From Paracoccaceae bacterium (GTDB taxonomy: Bacteria; Pseudomonadota; Alphaproteobacteria; Rhodobacterales; Rhodobacteraceae), in the NCBI GenBank assembly GCA_030626365.1, contig DAOUPC010000126.1:1-7827 (forward strand): a stretch of 7,827 nt of DNA, in the 5' to 3' direction. The first letter of the stretch is position 1. The number at the start of each line of letters is the position of its first letter. Positions 1 to 6,410 of the stretch are shown here, in pieces. Under the pieces are notes generated by a model, which worked only from the letters and a program-made list of their open reading frames with translations, made no database searches and had not been told where the DNA came from. A program made the translations under genes and the position numbers.

Positions 1-1393
1 GGTTTATGCCATGCTGGCCCTGATAGGGGCGGTTTATACGTCCAAGGACGGGATGGCACCGCTGTTGACCTGGACCACGGCGGGGCTGATGGCGGCGCTG
101 GCGGGCTGGATCGCCACCAGTACCGACGGCACCAACGTGGCCTTTGGCGGCATGTTCGTTGACGACGGGTTCGCGCGGTTTGCCAAAGTGGCGATCCTGC
201 TGGCGGCGGCGTCGATTCTGGTGATGAGCCAGGATTACATGGCGCGCCGGGGCTTGCTGCGGTTTGAGTTCCCGATACTGGTGGCGTTGTCGGTTGTCGG
301 CATGATGGTGATGGTCTCGGCGGGCGATTTGATGGCTTTGTACATGGGGCTGGAGTTGCAATCGTTGGCTTTGTACGTTGTCGCGGCCATGCGGCGCGAC
401 AGTGTAAGATCGACGGAAGCGGGTCTGAAGTACTTTGTGCTGGGCGCGCTGTCATCGGGTATTCTGTTGTATGGTGCGTCGCTGGTTTATGGCTATTCCG
501 GCACCACGCTGTTTTCCGGCATTATCCAGACCGCGCAGCACGGAGAGGTCTCTCTGGGGCTGTTGTTCGGGCTGGTGTTCCTGATTTCCGGCATGGCGTT
601 CAAGGTATCGGCGGTGCCGTTCCACATGTGGACCCCGGATGTCTATGAAGGTTCCCCCACGCCGGTCACCGCGTTCTTTGCCACCGCGCCCAAGATTGCG
701 GCCATGGGCCTGTTTGCCCGCGTGCTGCATGATGCGTTCGGCATGGCCGTGCAGGACTGGAGCCAGGTGATTGCCCTGCTGTCAGTTGCGTCCATGTTCC
801 TGGGGGCCGTGGCGGCGATTGGCCAGCGCGACATCAAGCGGATGATGGCCTATTCGTCGATCTCGCATATGGGGTTTGCCCTGATGGGGCTGGCGTCCGG
901 CACGGTGTTTGGTGTTCAGGCGATGCTGATCTATATGGCGATCTATGTGACGATGAATATCGGCACCTTTGCCTTTATCCTGATGATGGAAAAGGATGGC
1001 GTGCCGATTACCGACATTACCGCGCTGAACCAATATGCCACGCGCGAACCGGGCAAGGCGCTGGCGATGCTGATCCTGTTGTTCTCGTTGGCCGGCGTGC
1101 CACCGATGCTGGGCTTTTTCGGCAAGTTCTATGTGCTGCGCGCAGCCTATGAATCCGGCCTGGCCTGGCTGGCGGTTGCTGGTGTGATCGCATCGGTTAT
1201 TGGCGCGTTCTATTACCTGCGGATCGTCTATTACATGTACTTCGGCGAAGAGAACGATGGGCTGGACAAAGGCGGGTCGCCGGTTCTGTGGGGGTTCCTG
1301 ATGGTGTCGGCTGCGGCCATGCTGCTGGGGATCATCAACATGTTTGGCGTCGAAGGGGCTGCGGCGGCGGCTGCGGCGGCACTTGTCAACTAA
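1..1393 (+). CDS. nuoN: NADH-quinone oxidoreductase subunit N (5'-partial)
   Basis: This is an antiporter-like membrane subunit of respiratory complex I, which couples NADH:quinone electron transfer to proton pumping in the inner membrane. The frame is open to the left edge: codons for V-Y-A precede the first in-window Met at position 11. About 15-20 N-terminal residues are probably missing, because the family is usually near 480 aa. The visible part is strongly hydrophobic, with many membrane segments. Counting from the Met at 11, it has the TM5-type glutamate (E115 in GLELQSLALYV), K198 in FKVSAVPFHMWTPDVYEGSP, K228 in TAPK and K372 in GFFGKFYVLRAA. Their spacing fits the proton-path residues E133, K217, K247 and K395 of E. 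coli NuoN. The C terminus ends in a run of eight alanines. As the last nuo gene it is followed after 60 bp by birA on the same strand, so it probably heads this readthrough segment. Confidence 0.96.
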   Translation, partial: VYAMLALIGAVYTSKDGMAPLLTWTTAGLMAALAGWIATSTDGTNVAFGGMFVDDGFARFAKVAILLAAASILVMSQDYMARRGLLRFEFPILVALSVVGMMVMVSAGDLMALYMGLELQSLALYVVAAMRRDSVRSTEAGLKYFVLGALSSGILLYGASLVYGYSGTTLFSGIIQTAQHGEVSLGLLFGLVFLISGMAFKVSAVPFHMWTPDVYEGSPTPVTAFFATAPKIAAMGLFARVLHDAFGMAVQDWSQVIALLSVASMFLGAVAAIGQRDIKRMMAYSSISHMGFALMGLASGTVFGVQAMLIYMAIYVTMNIGTFAFILMMEKDGVPITDITALNQYATREPGKALAMLILLFSLAGVPPMLGFFGKFYVLRAAYESGLAWLAVAGVIASVIGAFYYLRIVYYMYFGEENDGLDKGGSPVLWGFLMVSAAAMLLGIINMFGVEGAAAAAAAALVN

Positions 1394-1453
1394 GCTGTTT
1401 GAACTGCGCTTGGCCACGATTGGGATGCCTCTGACGGGCGTTTATTTCACGCG

Positions 1454-2212
1454 ATGAACACCATGACCCCGTGGCCAAAGGGGTATGGGCGGCGCATTCT
1501 GGACGAGGTTGACAGCACCCTGAACGAGGCGGCGCGCATTGCCGCGTCGTTAAGTGGGCCGGAATGGATACTGGCGCATCGCCAAACCGCCGGTCGCGGG
1601 CGGCGCGGGCGCACATGGGCAGATAGCACAGGCAACTTTGCCGCCACGCTGGTGCTGCGCCCCGCGGGCGATCCGGCCCGCATCGCATTGCGCAGTTTCG
1701 TGGCCGCACTGGCGTTGTTTGATGCTTGTGTCGCGGTGACCGGGCGGACCGATGGGTTTGCCCTGAAATGGCCAAATGATGTGCTGCTGAACGGTGGCAA
1801 GCTGGCCGGGATACTGCTGGAAAGTGCCGGGCAGGGCGGGGCGATCACGCATCTTTCGATTGGTATTGGCGTCAACCTGGTTCAGGCCCCCCCGGTTGAA
1901 AAGGTCGAGGCGCGCGCATTAAGGCCTGTGTCGTTGCTGTCCGAAACCGGCGCACAGGTCACCCCCGAGGATTTCCTGACCTACCTGGCGGATGCCTATG
2001 CACGATACGAGGACCAGTTTATCACCCTTGGCTTTGCCCCGATCCGAACCGCCTGGCTGGACCGGGCTGCCCGGCTGGGGCAGGTGATTAGCGCCCGCAC
2101 CGGGACTTCGGAAACCTCTGGTACATTCGAGACGGTGGACGCGATGGGCAATCTTGTCTTATTGACGCCCAAGGGGCGCGTAAGCATCCCGGCGGCGGAT
2201 GTCTATTTCTAA
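1454..2212 (+). CDS. birA: Biotin--[acetyl-CoA-carboxylase] ligase, group I (no DNA-binding domain)
   Basis: This is a cytosolic biotin-protein ligase. It makes biotinyl-5'-AMP from biotin and ATP and transfers biotin to a lysine of the carboxyl-carrier domain of acetyl-CoA carboxylase and related carboxylases. At 252 aa it begins almost directly with the catalytic domain (LDEVDSTLNEA, about residues 17-27). It lacks the N-terminal helix-turn-helix of E. coli BirA, so it should not act as a repressor. Visible motifs are the biotinyl-AMP loop GRGRRGRTW (47-55), KWPNDVLL (105-112), KLAGILLE with the conserved K116 (116-123) and GIGVNL (137-142). A small SH3-like C-terminal domain runs from about residue 207. 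Two in-frame ATGs lie close together at 1454 and 1463 (MTPWPKG). Neither has a strong Shine-Dalgarno, so the start could be three codons later. It sits 60 bp after nuoN and 24 bp before coaX, consistent with one transcript. Confidence 0.94.
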   Translation: MNTMTPWPKGYGRRILDEVDSTLNEAARIAASLSGPEWILAHRQTAGRGRRGRTWADSTGNFAATLVLRPAGDPARIALRSFVAALALFDACVAVTGRTDGFALKWPNDVLLNGGKLAGILLESAGQGGAITHLSIGIGVNLVQAPPVEKVEARALRPVSLLSETGAQVTPEDFLTYLADAYARYEDQFITLGFAPIRTAWLDRAARLGQVISARTGTSETSGTFETVDAMGNLVLLTPKGRVSIPAADVYF

Positions 2213-2220
2213 GAAGAAAA

Positions 2221-2232
2221 GAGGGAGAGAGA
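2221..2232 (+). promoter_or_regulatory. Ribosome binding site of coaX
   Basis: The 24-bp gap between birA and coaX is almost wholly purine (from about 2211). It contains GAGGGAGAGAGA ending 4 nt before the ATG at 2237. This supports that ATG as the coaX start and suggests efficient initiation independent of upstream translation. Confidence 0.6.
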
Positions 2233-2236
2233 GCCG

Positions 2237-3016
2237 ATGCTATTGGCCATTGATTGCGGCAATACCAATACTGTCTTTTCCATCTGGGACGGAGAGCGGT
2301 TTTTGTGCACCCTGCGCACGTCAACCCACCATGCCCGCACGGCGGATGCCTATTTCACCTGGTATTCGACCCTGATCAAACATTACGGGGTCGAGGCCAG
2401 GATCACGGATGTCATTATTTCGTCCACCGTGCCGCGTGTGGTGTTCAACCTGCGGGTATTTGCCGACCGGTTCTTTGGCTGCCGCCCCCTGGTTGTGGGC
2501 AAGCCTGATTGCCTTTTGCCGCATGACCCGCGTGTGGATGCAGGCACCCAGGTTGGCCCCGATCGGCTGGTCAATACTGCCGGGGCCTATGTGCGCCATG
2601 GCGGCGACCTGATTGTCGTGGATTTTGGCACCGCGACCACCTTTGATGTGGTGGCGCATGACGGGGCCTATGTTGGCGGGGTCATCGCGCCCGGCGTCAA
2701 CCTGAGCCTTGAAGCACTGCACAAGGCCGCCGCCGCACTGCCACATGTGGACATTGCCAGGCCACAAAGCGTAGTAGGGACCAACACGGTCGCCTGCATC
2801 CAATCCGGGGTGTTTTGGGGCTATGTCGGATTGGTACGCGAGATATGCACACGTATCAAAAGCGAAAGGGCACGCGAGATGAAAATCATCTCGACCGGGG
2901 GACTGGCCCCGTTGTTTCAGCAGACGGTCGATCTGTTCGATGCGTTTGAAGAGGATTTGACGATGCACGGGCTGACCGTGATTCATCAGTATAACAAGGG
3001 AAATGGCAACACATGA
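2237..3016 (+). CDS. coaX: Type III pantothenate kinase
   Basis: This enzyme phosphorylates pantothenate to 4'-phosphopantothenate, the first committed step of coenzyme A synthesis. The type III enzyme belongs to the acetate-kinase/Hsp70/actin-fold superfamily, is usually dimeric, needs a monovalent cation and is not feedback-inhibited by CoA in characterised examples. At 259 aa it has the usual length. Motifs seen are the N-terminal phosphate-binding DCGNT (6-10), GPDRLVN (107-113) with the likely catalytic aspartate D109, the cation/nucleotide motif DFGTATTFD (129-137), GGVIAPGV (147-154) and STGGLA (219-224). The start is supported by a purine-rich ribosome binding site just upstream. Its stop overlaps the rnj start by 4 bp (ATGA), which implies translational coupling. 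Neighbouring birA also serves acyl/carboxylase metabolism, so the pair may simply be co-expressed cofactor genes. Confidence 0.96.
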   Translation: MLLAIDCGNTNTVFSIWDGERFLCTLRTSTHHARTADAYFTWYSTLIKHYGVEARITDVIISSTVPRVVFNLRVFADRFFGCRPLVVGKPDCLLPHDPRVDAGTQVGPDRLVNTAGAYVRHGGDLIVVDFGTATTFDVVAHDGAYVGGVIAPGVNLSLEALHKAAAALPHVDIARPQSVVGTNTVACIQSGVFWGYVGLVREICTRIKSERAREMKIISTGGLAPLFQQTVDLFDAFEEDLTMHGLTVIHQYNKGNGNT

Positions 3017-4680
3017 GCCGTGAAAGACTAATCTATCTGCCACTGGGCGGAGCCGGTGAAATTGGCATGAATGCCTATGTTTATGGGTATGGAAAACCGG
3101 GCAAGGAACGCCTGATCCTGGTTGATCTGGGCGTGACGTTCCCGGATATGGACTCGACACCGGGGGTGGATCTGATCCTGCCCGATATGACCTGGCTGAA
3201 AGAGCGGGCCGACCGACTGGAAGGGGTGTTCATCACCCATGCCCACGAGGACCACGTCGGGGCCATCGCGCATTTCTACAAGGATCTGGGCGCACCGGTT
3301 TATGCCCGTGCCTTTACCGCCAATATCGCCCGGCGCAAGATGGCCGAACATGGCCACCTCGCCGAGGCCGTGCGCGTCATGTCTGCCTGGCCCGAACAGG
3401 TGCAGGTGGGACCGTTCAACGTTGGTTTCCTGCCAATTTCCCATTCGATCCCTGAAAGTGCGGCACTGGTCATCGATGCCCCCAATGGGCGGTTGATCCA
3501 TTCCGGGGATTTCAAACTGGACCAGACCCCGATGGTCGGCGAAGCATTTGACCCGGACCTGTGGGCCGGGGTTTGCAAGGACGGCGTGCGCGCCCTGATC
3601 TGTGATTCCACCAACGTATTCTCACCCCTGCCGGGGCGCTCGGAAAAGGATGTCGGACCGGCGATTGAAACGCTGGTGGCCGGGGCGGCGGGCATGGTTG
3701 TGGCCACCACATTTGCCAGCAACGTCGCGCGGGTAAAGACCCTGGCCGAGGCTGGCCAGCGGGCCGGCCGGTCGGTTGTTCTGTTGGGGCGGGCGATGCA
3801 GCGCATGGTCGAGGCATCAACCGAAACCGGCGTTCTGTCGGATTTCCCGCACACGATCAGCCCGGAAGAGGCCCGTGATCTGCCGCGTGGGAACGTGATG
3901 TTGCTGGTGACCGGCAGTCAGGGGGAACGGCGTGCCGCCAGTGCCCAACTGGCACGCGGCAAATACCGGGGACTGACGCTGAAAGAGGGCGATATGTTCC
4001 TGTTTTCGTCAAAAACCATTCCCGGTAATGAACGGGGCGTTATCCGCATCATGAACCAGCTAAGCGAAAAAGGCGTGGATGTGGTGGATGACCACAACGG
4101 TCTTTATCATGTTTCGGGCCATGCCAACCGGCCAGACCTGGAACAGATGCATGATGTCGTGCGCCCGCAAATGCTGATCCCGATGCACGGGGAACACCGG
4201 CACCTTCGTGAACATGCGAAACTGGCCGAGGCCAAAGGGCTGCAAAGCATTGTAGTGGTTAACGGAATGATGATGGACCTGACCGGCAATACGCCAAAGG
4301 TCGCGGAATATATCGAAACCGGGCGGACCTATCTGGATGGGTCAGTCAAGGTTGGCGCGCTGGACGGGGTGGTACGTGATCGTATCCGCATGGCGCTGAA
4401 CGGGCATGTGATTGTCACGGTTATCCTTGATGAACAGGACGAACCACTGGGCGAACCCTGGTGTGATGTCATGGGGCTAAGTGAGACGGGTTCGTCGCGC
4501 GCCCCATTGGTCGAGGTACTGGAGGCGGATCTGGATCAGTTCCTGAAACGCGCAGAGCCAAAGACACTGAAGAATGATGACAAACTTGAGGACGGGTTGC
4601 GTCGCGTCGCCCGCCAGACCACACAGGGCGAAATCGGTAAAAAACCGGAAGTGTCGGTGGTTATCAGCCGTATGCGGTAA
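3013..4680 (+). CDS. rnj: Ribonuclease J
   Basis: This is a metallo-beta-lactamase/beta-CASP ribonuclease with 5'-3' exonuclease and endonuclease activity, acting in mRNA turnover and rRNA 5'-end maturation. The protein is 555 aa, the normal length. The zinc-binding and catalytic signature HAHEDH is at 76-81 (H76, H78, D80, H81), with further metal ligands H144 (SHSIPES) and D166 (SGDFK). The beta-CASP domain occupies roughly residues 190-350 (ICDSTN at 196-201). SGHAN (368-372) and MHGEHRHL (391-398) are the late catalytic motifs. A C-terminal domain follows from about 450. All key residues are present, so it should be active. Translation begins within the coaX stop (ATGA); an AAGGG lies 12 nt upstream, a long spacing, so coupling to coaX translation is likely. 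The stop codon abuts a strong inverted repeat. The presence of RNase J in addition to an RNase E-type system is typical of alphaproteobacteria. Confidence 0.96.
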   Translation: MSRERLIYLPLGGAGEIGMNAYVYGYGKPGKERLILVDLGVTFPDMDSTPGVDLILPDMTWLKERADRLEGVFITHAHEDHVGAIAHFYKDLGAPVYARAFTANIARRKMAEHGHLAEAVRVMSAWPEQVQVGPFNVGFLPISHSIPESAALVIDAPNGRLIHSGDFKLDQTPMVGEAFDPDLWAGVCKDGVRALICDSTNVFSPLPGRSEKDVGPAIETLVAGAAGMVVATTFASNVARVKTLAEAGQRAGRSVVLLGRAMQRMVEASTETGVLSDFPHTISPEEARDLPRGNVMLLVTGSQGERRAASAQLARGKYRGLTLKEGDMFLFSSKTIPGNERGVIRIMNQLSEKGVDVVDDHNGLYHVSGHANRPDLEQMHDVVRPQMLIPMHGEHRHLREHAKLAEAKGLQSIVVVNGMMMDLTGNTPKVAEYIETGRTYLDGSVKVGALDGVVRDRIRMALNGHVIVTVILDEQDEPLGEPWCDVMGLSETGSSRAPLVEVLEADLDQFLKRAEPKTLKNDDKLEDGLRRVARQTTQGEIGKKPEVSVVISRMR

Positions 4681-4709
4681 CACCCAAAGTTTTTAGAAAA
4701 CTTTGGGTG
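4681..4709. terminator. Perfect 13-bp inverted repeat, probable bidirectional terminator
   Basis: The left arm CACCCAAAGTTTT (4681-4693) pairs perfectly with AAAACTTTGGGTG (4697-4709) around a 3-nt loop TAG. It begins directly after the rnj stop codon and lies 28 bp beyond the helicase stop on the other strand, so it sits between two convergent genes. There is no good T-run after either side (AACCTTTA on plus, TTACCG on minus). Termination or 3'-end protection is therefore inferred from symmetry and position, not from a classical U-tract. Confidence 0.7.
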
Positions 4710-4729
4710 AACCTTTACTAAGAAATTCA

Positions 4730-4751
4730 GGCGCGCGTTAGATCGCGCGCC
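4730..4751 (+). terminator. GC-only hairpin overlapping the helicase 3' end, possible second terminator for rnj
   Basis: GGCGCGCG (4730-4737) and CGCGCGCC (4744-4751) form an 8-bp all-GC stem with loop TTAGAT. On the plus strand it is followed by TTT, like a weak intrinsic terminator for the rnj transcript. The loop holds the helicase stop codon (complement of 4738-4740), so the element is shared between terminator and coding sequence. The hairpin is seen directly; its function is inferred. Confidence 0.4.
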
Positions 4752-6234
4752 TTTCGTCAAAGCTCAGCGCGATAAAGCCGGGCAGATGATCACCCATTCC
4801 AACCACTTTCTTGCCACCACGGTCCTGGCCACGGCCCCCGCGATTTCGCGACTTGTTCTCGGTCGGTTTGTCGTCAGATGGCTTGTTCCTGGCCGGGCTG
4901 CTTGCCGTGGGTTCCGGGCTGCGCTCGGGCTTGGGCTCAGGTTTTGGTCCGCGATCAGGCTTGGGGCCACGATCAGGCTTGGGGCCACGATCAGGTTTTG
5001 GTCCGCGCTCAGAAGAGGGCTTGTCCTCTTTTTCCGGGGCTTTGCTTTCGCTCTGTACCGGAACTTGTACCGGAGAGTTTCCTGAATTCAGGGGGTTTTC
5101 AAGCCGCGGGATCTCTTTTTGAACCAGCCGTTCGATATCGGCCAAGTTCTTTTCGTCGCGCGGAATACAGATCATCATGGCCTTGCCATCACGCCCCGCA
5201 CGCCCCGTGCGCCCGATCCGGTGCACGTAATCCTCGGCATGGCCGGGCACGTCAAAATTGAACACATGGCTGACGCTTGGCACGTCCAGCCCACGGGCCG
5301 CCACATCCGAGGCAATCAGGAACCGCAATGTTCCCCCGCGAAAACCGTCCAGTGTTCTGGTGCGCTGGCTCTGGTCCAGGTCACCATGGATCGGGGCCGC
5401 GTCATAGCCATATTTCTTTAACGATTTTGCAACGATATCCACATCCGTCTTGCGGTTGCAAAAGACGATGGCGTTGGTGCATTTGTCGCCTTCACTGTCG
5501 ATCAGCGCGCGCAGCAGCTTTCGCTTTTCGCTGGCCTCGCGGTCACGACGTGAGGCTTTGAACATCACCACGCATTGTTTGATGTTCTCGCCCGTAGTGG
5601 CCTGACGCGCCACTTCGATCCGCTCGGGGTTGGATAGGAACGTGTTTGTTATGCGTTCGATTTCGGGTGCCATCGTGGCGCTGAAGAACAACGTCTGGCG
5701 GGTAAAGGGCGTCAGCGAAAAGATGCGCTCGATATCGGGGATGAACCCCATGTCCAGCATCCTGTCTGCCTCGTCCACCACCATGATCTGCACGCCTGTC
5801 AGCAACAGTTTGCCGCGCTCGAAATGATCCAGCAGACGGCCCGGCGTGGCGATCAGGACATCGACGCCCTTATCGATCAGCTTGTCCTGTTCTCTGAACG
5901 ACACGCCGCCAATCAGCAGCGCCTTGGTCAGCCTTACGTGCTTGGCGTATGTGTCAAAGTTTTCCGCCACCTGGGCGGCCAGTTCGCGCGTCGGGCACAG
6001 CACCAGCGAGCGTGGCATGCGCGCCCGTGCGCGGCCGCGCGCCAGCAGGGTGATCATTGGTAAAACGAACCCGGCTGTCTTGCCGGTGCCGGTCTGGGCA
6101 ATACCCAGAACATCGCGCCCTTCAAGGGCCGGGGGAATGGCCCCTGCCTGAATAGGTGTGGGCGATTCGTATCCGGCCTCGTCGACCGCTTTCAGAACCT
6201 TGGGGCTCAGGTTTAGATCAGAGAATTTTGTCAT
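4738..6234 (-). CDS. rhlE: RhlE-like DEAD-box ATP-dependent RNA helicase
   Basis: This is a cytosolic RNA helicase that unwinds short RNA duplexes or remodels RNA-protein complexes with ATP, in ribosome assembly, RNA decay or cold adaptation. The protein is 498 aa from the chosen start. All core motifs are present: Q motif GYESPTPIQ (21-29), motif I AQTGTGKT (46-53), Ia PTRELAAQ (81-88), Ib TPGR (130-133), II DEAD (154-157), III SAT (185-187), IV IVFCN (256-260), V ASDVAARGLD (308-317) and VI HRIGRTGRAGR (338-348). After about residue 385 comes a charged low-complexity tail with GPKPDR repeats (411-428), an RG-rich basic patch (about 461-476) and a hydrophobic end, GDHLPGFIALSF (481-492). The frame is open 63 codons further upstream, but that part reads as non-coding (it covers the promoter), whereas MTKFSDL matches the family's normal N terminus. 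No clear Shine-Dalgarno is visible. It converges on rnj and lies downstream of the glycosyltransferase gene. RhlE is the best subfamily guess; other DEAD-box subfamilies remain possible. Confidence 0.93.
   Translation of the reverse strand: MTKFSDLNLSPKVLKAVDEAGYESPTPIQAGAIPPALEGRDVLGIAQTGTGKTAGFVLPMITLLARGRARARMPRSLVLCPTRELAAQVAENFDTYAKHVRLTKALLIGGVSFREQDKLIDKGVDVLIATPGRLLDHFERGKLLLTGVQIMVVDEADRMLDMGFIPDIERIFSLTPFTRQTLFFSATMAPEIERITNTFLSNPERIEVARQATTGENIKQCVVMFKASRRDREASEKRKLLRALIDSEGDKCTNAIVFCNRKTDVDIVAKSLKKYGYDAAPIHGDLDQSQRTRTLDGFRGGTLRFLIASDVAARGLDVPSVSHVFNFDVPGHAEDYVHRIGRTGRAGRDGKAMMICIPRDEKNLADIERLVQKEIPRLENPLNSGNSPVQVPVQSESKAPEKEDKPSSERGPKPDRGPKPDRGPKPDRGPKPEPKPERSPEPTASSPARNKPSDDKPTENKSRNRGGRGQDRGGKKVVGMGDHLPGFIALSFDERRAI
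4933..5004 (-). repeat. 18-bp tandem repeat encoding GPKPDR in the helicase tail
   Basis: Four 18-bp units lie head to tail at 4933-4950, 4951-4968, 4969-4986 and 4987-5004. The middle two differ only at their first base (gcgatcaggcttggggcc and acgatcaggcttggggcc). The two outer units share a variant half (aggttttggtcc). They encode three GPKPDR hexapeptides plus a diverged GPKPEP. The lengths stay in frame, so slippage would lengthen or shorten the linker by six residues without breaking the protein. Confidence 0.85.
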
Positions 6235-6239
6235 ATGTA

Positions 6240-6301
6240 TCCGCATCTTGCGGACGCTTACGTGGCCCGCTCGTCTGGTTTGAGCCGGACCCGGACGGTC
6301 C
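6240..6301 (-). promoter_or_regulatory. Helicase 5' leader with two small hairpins
   Basis: Within the predicted leader, two 5-bp stems with 5-nt loops can form: GGACC/GGTCC at 6287-6301 and TCCGC/GCGGA at 6240-6254. The second covers the stretch about 6-20 nt before the ATG, where a Shine-Dalgarno would lie. No recognised riboswitch fold fits. Translational control is a possibility only; stems this short often occur by chance in GC-rich DNA. Confidence 0.25.
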
Positions 6302-6331
6302 TGCACTTCGCGCGCATCAGGGCTCTTGCGG

Positions 6332-6360
6332 GGCATAGCAAAAAGGTTGGCGAGGGTCAA
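6332..6360 (-). promoter_or_regulatory. Candidate sigma-70-type promoter of the helicase gene
   Basis: On the minus strand, TTGACC (complement of 6355-6360) is followed after 17 nt by TATGCC (complement of 6332-6337). The -35 box matches consensus in five of six bases and the -10 box in three, acceptable for alphaproteobacteria. Transcription would start near 6325, giving a leader of about 90 nt. It sits in the 176-bp gap between the glycosyltransferase stop and the helicase start, which otherwise holds no gene. Confidence 0.45.
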
Positions 6361-6410
6361 TTGATGTAGCAGAAGTTGTAATTTTAGGCCGTATTGTTTC
6401 CATTGCGCGG

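Noticed and set aside
782..1417. 211-codon open frame on the minus strand opposite nuoN
   Set aside because: It is a shadow of nuoN, with low-complexity basic composition rich in H, R and Q and no motif or credible ribosome binding site.
2321..3160. 279-codon open frame on the minus strand opposite coaX
   Set aside because: It lies wholly opposite coaX and the rnj start. Its translation is rich in H, R, P, G and Q with no family resemblance, as expected from the complement of a GC-rich gene.
3300..3854. 184-codon open frame on the minus strand opposite rnj
   Set aside because: It lies inside a well-supported gene with all catalytic residues, and its composition is that of a reverse-complement shadow.
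4786..5261. Overlapping plus-strand open frames opposite the helicase tail
   Set aside because: They arise from the repeat-rich GC-biased tail of the helicase, and the translations are low-complexity and repetitive.
6235..6410. Riboswitch or small RNA gene in the helicase leader
   Set aside because: Only two 5-bp stems are visible and no known riboswitch core or terminator/anti-terminator pair could be drawn.
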